Shown here one piece after another: positions 16,955 to 25,819 of a stretch of DNA of 64,000 bases; position 1 is the first letter of the stretch; each line of letters opens with the position of its first letter. Origin of the DNA: Bhargavaea cecembensis. Its GTDB lineage: Bacteria > Bacillota > Bacilli > Bacillales_A > Planococcaceae. The notes under the pieces were generated by a model. The model was given only the letters and a program-made list of their open reading frames with translations. It did no database searches and was not told the origin of the DNA. The stretch covers positions 434,001-498,000 of the forward strand of contig NZ_LQNT01000011.1 of assembly GCF_001619585.1 (NCBI RefSeq), given 5' to 3'. Both the position numbers and the translations under genes were made by a program.

Positions 16955-18337
16955 TTAGTTGTCGAGTTTCATCGCTTCAGCGATCAGTTTCGGCAGGTCC
17001 GTGTTGTCATGGAAGCCAACAAAGCTGTCCGCTTCCGGTCCGAACACATAAAGCGGGATGTCCGCGCCTGTGTGGTTCGTGCTTGTCCATCCGATGTTTG
17101 CACGGTCGCTGATAACGTGGTTGATCGCAAGGCTGGCGTTGCCGGCTTCTTGGATCGTGCTGATTTCTTTTTCGGACAGGTAAAAGCCGGTGTAGGTCTT
17201 GACCACTTCCGCCACGTTCGAACGGTCTTCGTTCAGCTGTGCGGCCATATGATCGCCTGTCGCCGTCACATTTTTCAGGACGTCAGCGTTCAGCGCCATG
17301 GAGCCCTTCGAGCCGGTTGTCATGCCGCCTGTGTCGTGGTCACCCGCGACAACGACGAGCGTGTTTCCGTCTTCTTCAGCGAATTCAATCGCTTCTTCAA
17401 CTGCCTCTTCAAATGCCGCGACATCCGACATGGCCCATGCCGCGTCGTTGTCATGGCCCGCCCAGTCGATCTGGCTGCCTTCTACGACCAGGAAGAATCC
17501 GTCTTTGTCTTCTTCAAGTGCATCGATTGCGGCTTCAGTCATCTCCGCAATGCTCGGCTGTTCCGTTTCCCCGCGATGGAGTTCCGGTGCCAGCGCATCT
17601 TCAGCAAAGAGGCCGAGCAGGCGGTCGCCGCCATCCAAGTCCAGGTCATCTAGGTCCAGCAGCTGTTCACGGGTTTCAACATATGTAGCACCTTGTTCCT
17701 GAACTTCCTGGATCAGGTTGCGCTCTTCCTGGTTGCCGCCATCGGCTGCCGGCAGGAAGTTGTTTTTGCCGCCGCCAAGCAGAACATCGACGTCGCTGTC
17801 CGCCATCTGACGGGCAATTTCCGTTTCATTGTTCCGGCTTTCGACATTCGCGACAAACGAAGCCGGCGTTGCATGCGTGATGGTGGAAGTAGCGACCAGA
17901 CCGGTGGACTTGCCGGCTTTTTCCGATGCCTCAAGAATTGACTCAAGCTCATTTCCTTCTGCATCCAGACCGACTACGCCGTTGTTCGTCTTGACGCCGG
18001 TCGCCATGGCCGTGCCTGCCGCTGCGGAGTCAGTGATATCCGAGTTGGCCGAATAAGTGGTGAACAGCCCTTTCAGATGGGCATCCCACACCGCTTCTTC
18101 ACCCTTGTAGACGCGGTAGTTCGACGCGTAATCCGCGCTGAACCCATCCGGGATCATGTAAATGACATTTTCAATTTTGCTTTTGTCCTTTCCATTTCCC
18201 TTACCGGGTTTTCCGGCCCACTCCGGTTTTCCCTGTCCGGCCCACTCCGGCTTTGCTGCATCTGCCGCTGTAAGGCCTCCCATTCCCGACAAGATGAGAC
18301 CCGCCCCCAGTGCGGCGATTCCGACTTTCTTCAGCAT
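16955..18337 (-). CDS. Secreted alkaline phosphatase
   Basis: About 460 residues from ATG 18337, which follows GAGGAG at correct spacing. A signal peptide (MLKKVGIAALGAGLILSGM) is followed by the phosphatase domain: metal ligand in MIPDGFS, nucleophile serine in TDSAAAGTAMATG, VDWAG-like SQIDWAGHDNDA and VVAGDHDTGG, and the late His in TNHTGADIPLYVFG. It releases phosphate from organic monoesters outside the cell. Four PhoP-box repeats upstream indicate induction by phosphate starvation. Confidence 0.93.
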   Translation of the reverse strand: MLKKVGIAALGAGLILSGMGGLTAADAAKPEWAGQGKPEWAGKPGKGNGKDKSKIENVIYMIPDGFSADYASNYRVYKGEEAVWDAHLKGLFTTYSANSDITDSAAAGTAMATGVKTNNGVVGLDAEGNELESILEASEKAGKSTGLVATSTITHATPASFVANVESRNNETEIARQMADSDVDVLLGGGKNNFLPAADGGNQEERNLIQEVQEQGATYVETREQLLDLDDLDLDGGDRLLGLFAEDALAPELHRGETEQPSIAEMTEAAIDALEEDKDGFFLVVEGSQIDWAGHDNDAAWAMSDVAAFEEAVEEAIEFAEEDGNTLVVVAGDHDTGGMTTGSKGSMALNADVLKNVTATGDHMAAQLNEDRSNVAEVVKTYTGFYLSEKEISTIQEAGNASLAINHVISDRANIGWTSTNHTGADIPLYVFGPEADSFVGFHDNTDLPKLIAEAMKLDN

Positions 18338-18390
18338 GCTACCCACTCCTCAGTCTAGTTTCTAGAACACTTGCAACTTTAACGGAGGAT

Positions 18391-18429
18391 TGTTTACGCA
18401 GAGTTAATCTGAGGTAAAGGAATTGTTTG
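18391..18429 (-). promoter_or_regulatory. PhoP box (four repeats, 11-bp period)
   Basis: Minus-strand hexamers CAAACA (18424), TTTACC (18413), TTAACT (18402) and TAAACA (18391) are spaced exactly 11 bp apart, the TTAACA-N5 arrangement known for Bacillus PhoP~P binding. They lie about 55-90 bp upstream of the alkaline phosphatase start. Confidence 0.75.
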
Positions 18430-18485
18430 AATTATCTGGTTCGAAAAACCCATTACGATAGCCTTAGAAATTCTCTAATTACAAA

Positions 18486-18533
18486 TAAATACCGCCCGTT
18501 TGCACTTTAATTTCTGCAAACGGACGGTATTCG
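18486..18533 (-). terminator. Intrinsic terminator after abgT
   Basis: TACCGTCCGTTTGCA pairs with TGCAAACGGGCGGTA on the minus strand, followed by TTTATTTG. Confidence 0.8.
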
Positions 18534-18535
18534 CT

Positions 18536-20071
18536 TTATTGGCCCAAATGAATTCCGCCGCCAGGTCCGAGCGGAATATCCAAGAGGAACCATACACTGA
18601 ACAGGATGAGCCACATGATCGTAAAGGCGATCGAATATGGGAGTAGGGTAGTCATGAACGTGCCCATCCCCATTTTCGGATCATACTTCCTGGCAAATGT
18701 CAGGACAATCGCAAAGTACGGGAACATCGGTGTAATCGGGTTCGTGAGCGAGTCGCCGATCCGATAGGCCACCTGCGTAACAGCCGGGTCATATCCCATC
18801 ATCAGGAACATCGGGACAAATACCGGTGCGAGAATGGCCCACTTTGCAGAGGCGCTGGCGATCAGGAAGTTGATGAGCGCGGCGATCAGGATGAAGCCGA
18901 GGAAAAGCGGCAGTCCTGTGAAGCCGATCGATTCAAGTGCCGCTGCACCGTTTATGGCGATGACCGGCCCCAGGTTACTCCAGTTAAAGTAAGCGATCAT
19001 CTGTCCCGCAACAAACGCGATGACAATATACGGCCCCATGCTGGCCATCGCTTTTCCGAGATGATCTCCAAAGTCCCTCGAGTTCTTAAGTACGCCCGAT
19101 GCTTTCCCGTAGGCGATGGCAGGGACGATGAAGAGGATCATCATGATCGGGATAATCGAATCCATGAACGGTGAAATGATCAGCCCGCCGTCTTCAGGGT
19201 TCCGGAGTATCGCGTTTTCAGGAAGGGTCAGAAAAGCGAGAATGGCCCCGGTGATCAGAATGGAGAGGCCCGCCCACTTCAGGCCCTTTTTTTCTTCCGC
19301 AGTGATTTCTTCAGCTGATTCTGCCTCAACAATGCCTTCGAACTTGCCGAGACGAGGCTCGACAATCCGATTCGTCACAAATGTGGCAACCGGAATCAAG
19401 ATGAGCGCGGAAATGCAAAGGAAGTAATAGTTGATCATTGGGTTGCCTTGGTAATCCGGGTCTACCATGTGGGCAGCCGGTTCCGTAAACCCGTAGACGA
19501 GCGGATCAGTCAGAGACAGCAGCAGGTTTGCCCCGAAGGCGCCAGCACATGCCGCATAGGCCACGGCGATCCCGGCAAGCGGATGGCGTCCGAGCGCAGC
19601 GAAGATCATGGCGACGATCGGCGGAAGGACGACAAACGCCGCGTCTGCCGCCGCGTTTCCGGAAATCGCGACAAGAACGATGATCGGCAGGATGATTTTC
19701 TTCGGGGCTTTCAGGACGGTCGCCTTCATCATCGCTGTGATCAGCCCGGTCGATTCGGCCAGCCCGACTCCGAGCATGACGACCAGTACAAGTCCAAGAG
19801 GCGGGAAGCTGGTGAAGTTCGTGACCATTTCCGTCAGGATCCGGATGAGCCCCTCCCCGTTCAGGAGGTTGACGACGGTGATTGTCTCCCCGGTCCCCGG
19901 GTTGACAGCAGACGTCCCCATCATCCCGAAGATTGCGGAAGCCACGAGGATGGCCGCGGCAAGATAAACGAACAGCATGACGGGATCCGGCAGCTTGTTT
20001 CCTATTTTTTCGACGGTGTCGAGAAAGCGGTCAAACGCCCCGCGTTTTTTTGGTTGGGTGGCATTCGCCAT
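18536..20071 (-). CDS. abgT: AbgT-family transporter
   Basis: A 511-residue polytopic membrane protein. AbgT-family signatures visible include KLPDPVMLFVYL near the N-terminus, GVGLAESTGLITAMMKA, SGNAAADAAFVVLPPIVAMIF, the SLTDPLVYGFTEPAA loop and, late, ASASAKWAILAPVFVPMF and YRIGDSLTNPITPMFPY. Family members import p-aminobenzoyl-glutamate or export sulfonamides. Monocistronic with its own terminator. Confidence 0.92.
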   Translation of the reverse strand: MANATQPKKRGAFDRFLDTVEKIGNKLPDPVMLFVYLAAAILVASAIFGMMGTSAVNPGTGETITVVNLLNGEGLIRILTEMVTNFTSFPPLGLVLVVMLGVGLAESTGLITAMMKATVLKAPKKIILPIIVLVAISGNAAADAAFVVLPPIVAMIFAALGRHPLAGIAVAYAACAGAFGANLLLSLTDPLVYGFTEPAAHMVDPDYQGNPMINYYFLCISALILIPVATFVTNRIVEPRLGKFEGIVEAESAEEITAEEKKGLKWAGLSILITGAILAFLTLPENAILRNPEDGGLIISPFMDSIIPIMMILFIVPAIAYGKASGVLKNSRDFGDHLGKAMASMGPYIVIAFVAGQMIAYFNWSNLGPVIAINGAAALESIGFTGLPLFLGFILIAALINFLIASASAKWAILAPVFVPMFLMMGYDPAVTQVAYRIGDSLTNPITPMFPYFAIVLTFARKYDPKMGMGTFMTTLLPYSIAFTIMWLILFSVWFLLDIPLGPGGGIHLGQ

Positions 20072-20225
20072 AATTTGGTTTCCCCCTTTAGCACGGTAAA
20101 GTGCTACAGCAATGTTTATTATCTTAACAAAATCCGCAGAGAATTCAATGCTGTCCGATAAATCTTTCGTGCCCGGAGGGTGGTAGTTACTTCCTTCCGT
20201 CCGACAGCAGCTGTTTCAGATTACA

Positions 20226-20267
20226 AAAAAACAGAGATTCCGGGATGTCGACCCGGAATCTCCTATC
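20226..20267 (-). terminator. Intrinsic terminator after ku
   Basis: GAGATTCCGGG and CCCGGAATCTC form the stem; TGTTTTTT follows on the minus strand. Confidence 0.85.
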
Positions 20268-20270
20268 TGG

Positions 20271-21101
20271 CTAAGCCTTCTTTTTCTTCGCGGCCGCCCG
20301 TTTTTTCGGAGCGGGCTTTTTCTTTGTGGACTTTTCGAGGGATGCCTGGAGCGCGGCCATCAGGTCGGTCGCGTTTGTCGCCGCCGGTGCTTCCCGCTCC
20401 GTTGCGGTGACTGTTTCCTTGCCCGCCTTTTTCGCCTCGATCAGCTCCAAGAGCGCTTCGCGGTACTCGTCCTTGTATTTTTCAGGCTCGAACGGCGTTG
20501 TCAGCTGCTCAATCAGCATCATCGCGACGTCCAGCTCCTTTTTCACTACACTTTCAGCTTCCGGCACGTTCGGTACATCCTCTACTTTTCGAACTTCGTC
20601 CGGATAGTGGATCGTCTCCAGCATCAGTGCATTTTTATAGACCCGGACCGCGGCAAGCTGCTCTTTTTGCCGGATGATGATTTTCGCAATCCCGATTTTG
20701 TCCGAATCCCCGAGCGCCGCGCGCAGAAGCGCATATGCCTTCGCCCCGCCCTTATCGGGCGCAAGAAAGTATGTCCGTTCAAAGTAGATCGGATCGATTT
20801 CTTCAAGTTTTACAAAGTCGACAATCTCAACCGCTTTGTCCTCGTTTTCTTTTTTGAGCGCCTTCAGGTCGTCCTCATCGAGCACGACGAACTTGCCCTT
20901 CGTGTACTCGTACGCCTTCACGATATCCTCCGGCTTCACTTCAGCGTTGCACGACGTACATACTTTTTTATACGAAATCGGCGCGTTGCACTCTTTGTGC
21001 AGTTGCCGGAGCTTAACGTCCCGGTCCTCGGTCGCCGCGTGCAGCTTTACCGGAATATTAACGAGCCCGAAGCTGATGCTGCCCTTCCATACCGTATGCA
21101 T
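20271..21101 (-). CDS. ku: DNA end-binding protein Ku
   Basis: Homodimeric Ku ring for non-homologous end joining. From ATG 21101 (AGGTGA ribosome site) it begins MHTVWKGSISFGLVNIPVKL, the invariant bacterial Ku start; the longer frame to 21230 would run into ligD. The core beta-barrel is complete (VCTSCNAEVKPEDIVKAYEY, FLAPDKGGAKAYALLR) and ends in a Lys-rich tail (KKKPAPKKRAAAKKKK) that binds DNA. Divergent from ligD across a 119-bp gap. Confidence 0.95.
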   Translation of the reverse strand: MHTVWKGSISFGLVNIPVKLHAATEDRDVKLRQLHKECNAPISYKKVCTSCNAEVKPEDIVKAYEYTKGKFVVLDEDDLKALKKENEDKAVEIVDFVKLEEIDPIYFERTYFLAPDKGGAKAYALLRAALGDSDKIGIAKIIIRQKEQLAAVRVYKNALMLETIHYPDEVRKVEDVPNVPEAESVVKKELDVAMMLIEQLTTPFEPEKYKDEYREALLELIEAKKAGKETVTATEREAPAATNATDLMAALQASLEKSTKKKPAPKKRAAAKKKKA

Positions 21102-21220
21102 TTCATCACCTGCTTTTCCTCTAGCATGTCCCGTCCCGACCGCACTATGTATGAAGTTTTCCGCATGGCGCACACTGGAGTTGTATAGAGGCCTCAGCCG
21201 TCGCGAAAGGAAGTCATTCC

Positions 21221-23071
21221 ATGAAACCAATGAAGCTCACGCCCGCAGAAACGCTTCCGGAAGGCCCGGGTTGGCTGTATGAAGTGAAATACGACGGCTT
21301 CCGGTGTCACCTGGACTGGCGGGAGGATTGCATCCGCCTGCTGAGCCGGAACGGGCATGACCTTTCGGACCGGTTCCCGGAAATCATGGCAGGGATTGCA
21401 GAGGCAAGTGAAGCGGTTCGCCCTTACCTTCCCCTAATCCTTGATGGCGAGCTCGTTTATCTCCTGAATGATGTAAGAAGTGACTTTTCCGTCGTTGCGC
21501 GACGGTCCAGGCTCCGAACGAAGGCAGCGATCGAGGAACAAAGCCGGATGTTCCCTTGCCGTTTTTCTGCGTTTGACCTGCTGGAGACGGGCGATGACGA
21601 CCTGCGGTCCCGAACGGTCGAGGAGCGCAAAGAGGTGCTCGGCCAGGTGCTCCGGGCCGGGCAATTTCCGGTTGATACGAATTACCGTAAACCTTCCCCG
21701 ATACAGGGAGTGGCTGCACAACACGCACCGGAGCCGCTCAAAAGCCGACTCGTGGCCGGAAACGGCGAAGGGCTCGTCGCCAAACGCAGCGGCAGCCGTT
21801 GGACGGAAGGCATCCGGTCGACCGACTGGCTCAAGGTAAAAAACTGGCGCACCGTCCCGATCGTTTTTACGGTTTTTGAAGCGGAAAACAGCAACTTTTC
21901 AGGACGTGTCCTGGACGGAGAAGAATGGCTCGAGGTCGTGACACTGCGGCACGGATTCTCCGAAGAAGAAGCAAAGACACTAATTGCACTCTTTCGTGCT
22001 AATGGGACGGAAGGACCTCCAGGCGTCTTCCGGCTTGCTCCCGCTGTCGTTGCTGAAGTGCTGACGATCGGCGAGTCCGGCGGCAAATTGCGCGAGCCGC
22101 GCTTTTCCCGTTTCCTCCTCGATGAGGACCCTGAAATGGTCACCATACAGCGTTATCGGCGTGCACTGGAGCCGATTCCGCCTGGTGTCACTGTAACCAA
22201 TCCGGACAAGCCGCTTTTTCCCGAAGCCGGGATTGACAAGGATACCTTTCTCCTTTATCTGCAGCATGCAGCTCCCCATCTGCTGCCCTGGCTTGAAGAC
22301 CGCCCCCTTACGGTGATCCGGTACCCTCACGGCACGGAGGACACCGAACGGTTCTATCAGAAGCATGCCCCGGATTCTGTCCCTTCATTTGTAAAAACCG
22401 CGCCGGGAGAAGAAGGAGAACTTCTGTTATGCAACAGTCTGGAGACGCTTCTCTGGCTTGGCAACCAGGCAGCACTGGAGCTGCATGTCCCATTCGGTCG
22501 GCTAAGAGACGGAGAAGAGTCTATATATCCGGATGAAATTGTCTTTGACCTGGATCCGCCTGATGCCACAAAGTTTCAGCTTGCCGTGGATGCTGCGCTT
22601 CGGCTGAAACAAGTGTTTGACGGATTTGGGCTAAAGACCTTTGTGAAGACATCCGGCGGCAAGGGGATGCAGCTGTATATCCCGATTCCTCCCAAGACGT
22701 TTACCTACGAGGAGACACGGCATTTTACTTCGTTTGCGGCAGAGTATCTGTGCGAGCAGGCACCTGACAGATTCACGACAGAGCGGATGAAGAAAAATCG
22801 AGGGGGCCGGCTTTATGTGGATTATGTCCAGCATGCGAGGGGGAAGACGATTATCGCCCCTTATTCCACGCGCGGAGCTGGCCATGCACCGGTCGCTACC
22901 CCGCTTGAATGGCATGAACTGACGGATGACCTCCGGCCGCAGAACTTCACCATTCATACGGTGACAGAACGGTTGAGGACGAAAGGCGATCCCTTCCTGC
23001 TGATGGAGGAGGCAAGATTCTCGCAACCGTTTGGTGAGGTGCTGAAGAAACTCAAGGAAATGATGAAGTAG
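21221..23071 (+). CDS. ligD: Bifunctional DNA ligase/polymerase LigD
   Basis: A 616-residue protein with the ATP-dependent ligase domain first (KYDGFR, catalytic Lys23; LDGELVYL; EGLVAKRSGSRW; DWLKVKNW) and the archaeo-eukaryotic-primase-type polymerase domain from about residue 325 (TNPDKPLFPEAGIDK, DLDPPD metal site at about 443, SGGKGMQLYIPI). There is no phosphoesterase domain, the layout known for Bacillus LigD. Works with Ku in end joining, usually during sporulation or stationary phase. Valid AAGGAAG ribosome site. Confidence 0.95.
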   Translation: MKPMKLTPAETLPEGPGWLYEVKYDGFRCHLDWREDCIRLLSRNGHDLSDRFPEIMAGIAEASEAVRPYLPLILDGELVYLLNDVRSDFSVVARRSRLRTKAAIEEQSRMFPCRFSAFDLLETGDDDLRSRTVEERKEVLGQVLRAGQFPVDTNYRKPSPIQGVAAQHAPEPLKSRLVAGNGEGLVAKRSGSRWTEGIRSTDWLKVKNWRTVPIVFTVFEAENSNFSGRVLDGEEWLEVVTLRHGFSEEEAKTLIALFRANGTEGPPGVFRLAPAVVAEVLTIGESGGKLREPRFSRFLLDEDPEMVTIQRYRRALEPIPPGVTVTNPDKPLFPEAGIDKDTFLLYLQHAAPHLLPWLEDRPLTVIRYPHGTEDTERFYQKHAPDSVPSFVKTAPGEEGELLLCNSLETLLWLGNQAALELHVPFGRLRDGEESIYPDEIVFDLDPPDATKFQLAVDAALRLKQVFDGFGLKTFVKTSGGKGMQLYIPIPPKTFTYEETRHFTSFAAEYLCEQAPDRFTTERMKKNRGGRLYVDYVQHARGKTIIAPYSTRGAGHAPVATPLEWHELTDDLRPQNFTIHTVTERLRTKGDPFLLMEEARFSQPFGEVLKKLKEMMK

Positions 23072-23087
23072 ACTTTCTTTCTTTATC

Positions 23088-23220
23088 TGTGAATAACCAA
23101 AATTGGTTTCTGCAGGTTATACACATATTATCCACACAACCGAAATATATTTTGCGTATATTGCGTTTGTGTGTATTTTATCCACAGGTTACCTTATATC
23201 CTGTGGATAGTTATATTGAA
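23088..23220. promoter_or_regulatory. Cluster of five DnaA-box-like sites
   Basis: TTATTCACA (23088-23096, minus), TTATACACA (23117-23125), TTATCCACA (23128-23136 and 23178-23186) and CTATCCACA (23212-23220, minus). Four fit the TTATNCACA DnaA consensus and two are perfect boxes, all in an A+T-rich segment. No dnaA/dnaN or rep gene is nearby. Confidence 0.75.
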
Positions 23221-23735
23221 AGAGAAAATGACTTCCGGGAAGCATATAGAGTGTTCACGAATTGAATTAGAGGACGATGATGATCGGTAGAGAAGAGGGA
23301 CAGAACCAAATATGGATGAAGGGGAATTTCCGGAGAGGACACCAAACTTAAATCATGGAGTTTGTCGAAAAGGGGAGAATGGAATGAAATGAGGAAGAAG
23401 ACGAAGCAAAACAACCTAAGTTTGTTTGTGCGGAGAATGTATGTATTTACTCCTCAGAATTGTTACATAGATTTTGTCGGGGAGTTTTGAGGGTAAACTT
23501 CAAGCCAGGATGAAGATCTGGAATTAAACGAGAAGAAAATGAAGGGGGAAGCCCGAGAAGATGACGGAATGGGTAATGAGAAGAGCAAATTAGATTCAAC
23601 TCATTTCGACAACAAATATAGAAGAGAAATCCGGTATTCTATTTATTGTCGAAAATAGCCGAACGGCTCAAAAAAGAAGCAGCAATGCAGCCTCAGAGAT
23701 TCCAATATTACCTTTTATTAACTCTCACACATTGT
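23221..23735. other. A+T-rich, purine-biased non-coding region
   Basis: About 500 bp between the DnaA boxes and the par repeats show no convincing gene: the only open frames are short, without ribosome sites. The plus strand is strikingly A/G-rich. A long hairpin lies at 23604-23654, where TTTCGACAA-cAAATAtAGAA has its near-complement TTCTATTTATTGTCGAAA after a 13-nt loop. Confidence 0.7.
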
Positions 23736-23922
23736 ATTTCTATTATGCGCACAATAACCTCACAATATCCGCACGTTTTTATACATACAATATACGCATA
23801 ATAGAAATAGATTATCCTCCTAAAAGTCGCTTTTCCTCGGGAAATGTAAGATTTTTGTGCGCATATCCTCCATATTCTCTATTTCTATCATGCGGATGCC
23901 GCGGTATAATCATTGATAGAAA
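23736..23922 (+). promoter_or_regulatory. Candidate par centromere/operator repeats and parM promoter
   Basis: The 14-mer ATTTCTATTATGCG occurs at 23736-23749, inverted at 23795-23808, and again with one change (ATTTCTATCATGCG) at 23881-23894; TGATAGAAA at 23914-23922 is the inverted complement of the third copy's TTTCTATCA. TATAAT (23905-23910) lies inside this last dyad with a repeat over the -35 position, the layout expected for ParR autorepression. Confidence 0.65.
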
Positions 23923-23942
23923 CCTAGAGGGAGTGAATGGGA

Positions 23943-25112
23943 ATGGCAGTACTCAAAGCCGGTGCAGATGCCGGTAACAACGCACTAAAATTATGGGTGA
24001 AAGATCATGAACCAATTCTGATTCCGACTGTCTACTCGCTGTACATGGGCGAAACGACGGAACTGATGGATATGGAAGATATTCCGAAGGATGCCCTTCT
24101 TGAGAATATTGATGTCACGATCAACTCCAAGGCACTTTCCTTTAACGGGCAGCGCTACGTAATCGGAGAAAAGGTTCTGAACGATTCGCTTCCGGGGATT
24201 GAACTGGAAAAGCGTTCGGACAAGTCGGCAGATGAGATTCCGGTTCTTGTGACACTTGCAGGCCTGGCCATCGATGCCATGCAACGCGAGTATAAGAAAA
24301 ATAAAATCACAGTCACTTATGACCTGTCCGTGGCGCTGCCTGTCGGCATGATCACGCAGGAAGCGGCAAAAAACAACGCGGCACGCTACATGGGCACGCA
24401 TGAAGTCATCTTCCACCATCCGTCCGGACGCAATGTGACCGTGACGATTAAGATCGAATACTGCAAGTGCCTTCCTGAGGGAGCTGCGGCCGCATGGGGC
24501 GTCGTCTTTGATGAGGGCGGCAAGCTGTCCGAGCGCAAGGTTGAAGTAGGCGACAAGATCATGAAAGTCGACTTCAGCGACAAAACACTTCTTCACTTCG
24601 ACATCGGTTCCGGAACGACGGAAATTGTCGTGACGGAAGGCGTCCGATTCAATCCTAAACTGTCGGAAGGCCTGAATTTCGGCGTGAAATCGGCAATCAG
24701 CGAGATCCTCAAGCGCTGGAACCGCAACCACCCGGTCAAGTCGATCGATTCCATGGCCGAGTTCAACGAGATCTACTTCGACCCTGAACACCCACGCCAT
24801 AACGAGCTGAAAGCAGAGTCCCAGACCGGCCTCATGCAGCTTGCACAGCGCATCAGCCGTCCGATCATCAACAAGATCGACGACCTGAAAGATGACCCGT
24901 ACGTCTTCATCTATGGCGGCGGAGCGGCCATCCTGAAAGACTATCTCCAGCAGATTCTGAACGCGAAAGAGCGCACAACCAATGTCACGTTCCTCCAAGA
25001 TCCGATGTTCGTCAACGCGCGCGGCCTCCTCGTCTACACCTGCTCGCCTCGCTATGAGCAGCAGAAAGAAAAGGAATTAGGTGTGGTCGCAAGTGGCGCG
25101 GACTCGAAGTAA
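23943..25112 (+). CDS. parM: ParM/Alp-type actin-like ATPase
   Basis: A 389-residue actin-fold protein from ATG 23943 (ribosome site GAGGGAG). Phosphate-1 loop is GADAGNNALKLW at the N-terminus, phosphate-2 is FDIGSGTTEIVV (about residue 220), and the adenosine motif is IYGGGAAILKDYL (about 325). Proteins of this group polymerise to push plasmid copies apart. The gene is followed by an overlapping small ParR-like gene and preceded by repeats resembling a centromere. Base composition matches the chromosome, so the cassette looks old or domesticated rather than newly arrived. Confidence 0.88.
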   Translation: MAVLKAGADAGNNALKLWVKDHEPILIPTVYSLYMGETTELMDMEDIPKDALLENIDVTINSKALSFNGQRYVIGEKVLNDSLPGIELEKRSDKSADEIPVLVTLAGLAIDAMQREYKKNKITVTYDLSVALPVGMITQEAAKNNAARYMGTHEVIFHHPSGRNVTVTIKIEYCKCLPEGAAAAWGVVFDEGGKLSERKVEVGDKIMKVDFSDKTLLHFDIGSGTTEIVVTEGVRFNPKLSEGLNFGVKSAISEILKRWNRNHPVKSIDSMAEFNEIYFDPEHPRHNELKAESQTGLMQLAQRISRPIINKIDDLKDDPYVFIYGGGAAILKDYLQQILNAKERTTNVTFLQDPMFVNARGLLVYTCSPRYEQQKEKELGVVASGADSK

Positions 25113-25461
25113 AACCTATCAGCAGGGGGAGCGGATCAATATTTACTTGAGCCGCGATCTCACACCGGAGTTCATCGACTGGATCAACACCCAGTCCGAC
25201 CTGTCGAACTTCTTCCTGTACGCCGCGCAGCAGCTTTACGGGAAGACGGGCTTCGTCGACGTCGCCGAAGTCATGCCGAGAAAGATCAACTTCGAACTCG
25301 CCGGCGCGGAAGACCGTGATCTCTACATCCCGGAGGCCGCCCCGCCGGCGCCTGTCCGCGCAGAAAAACCGAAAGTGGAACCAGAACCCGAACCGGAACC
25401 GCCGAAGGAGCCCGCTCCTGCCTGGGGCGCTCTGGACGACTTTGACGACCCGTTCGCATAA
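25081..25461 (+). CDS. parR: ParR-like DNA-binding adaptor
   Basis: A 126-residue protein starting at GTG 25081, inside the parM 3' end, with AAGGA at good spacing, so translation is coupled to parM. The N-terminus (RINIYLSRDLTPEFIDWI) has the strand-helix pattern of ribbon-helix-helix proteins. It continues into an acidic proline-rich tail (VEPEPEPEPPKEPAPAW) and ends in ALDDFDDPFA, which would be the ParM-contacting segment. Assignment rests on position, size and N-terminal pattern; primary similarity to ParR cannot be tested here. Confidence 0.75.
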   Translation: MWSQVARTRSKTYQQGERINIYLSRDLTPEFIDWINTQSDLSNFFLYAAQQLYGKTGFVDVAEVMPRKINFELAGAEDRDLYIPEAAPPAPVRAEKPKVEPEPEPEPPKEPAPAWGALDDFDDPFA

Positions 25462-25492
25462 GAAAACCCCGCCATTTTGGCGGGGTTTTTTC
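25462..25492. terminator. Bidirectional intrinsic terminator
   Basis: CCCCGCC-ATTTT-GGCGGGG followed by TTTTTTC (plus) and TTTTC (minus), between convergent parR and the PspC gene. Confidence 0.9.
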
Positions 25493-25495
25493 TCA

Positions 25496-25705
25496 TTATT
25501 TTCTTCTCAGTAAATACGAATCGTCCAATACCCATGCCAATAACAGATACACCCATACCGAAACCGAGACGGTCACGAGAAAAATCAGCCTCACCACAAA
25601 TGAGGAAATACCGAAGAACTCCGCTATTCCGCCGCATACCCCCACAATTGTACGGTCATTCGATGACTTTCTGAGCTTCTCTTCAACCGACTCCCTCCCC
25701 ATCAA
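25496..25705 (-). CDS. PspC-domain small membrane protein
   Basis: A 69-residue protein with the PspC signature RTIVGVCGGIAEFFGIS followed by a single long hydrophobic span (VVRLIFLVTVSVSVWVYLLL) and a basic end. PspC domains occur in membrane-stress responses; in Bacillota small single-domain versions are common and their role is not clear. Monocistronic, convergent with parMR. Confidence 0.85.
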   Translation of the reverse strand: MMGRESVEEKLRKSSNDRTIVGVCGGIAEFFGISSFVVRLIFLVTVSVSVWVYLLLAWVLDDSYLLRRK

Positions 25706-25819
25706 TCCTATTTAGTGATGCAACCCCTAACCTACTTTCCACACTCCTTGGAGCAGGAATAATTGCCGGCAATGTCCAATAAGAATCCAACAAATGCATA
25801 CACGGAAGGAAGAGATCCA

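Noticed and set aside
21102-21220. Forespore SigG promoters for ku and ligD
   Set aside because: GCATG and CATACATA-like elements exist, but spacing does not fit the consensus on either strand.
23088-23220. Chromosomal replication origin oriC
   Set aside because: No dnaA, dnaN, recF or gyr genes nearby; the DnaA boxes alone do not make an origin.
23211-23414. 67-codon minus-strand frame in the ligD-parM gap
   Set aside because: Hydrophobic by chance in A+T-rich DNA; no ribosome site.
23991-24998. Minus-strand frame of 335 codons opposite parM
   Set aside because: The ParM motifs are on the plus strand; the reverse frame shows no domain.
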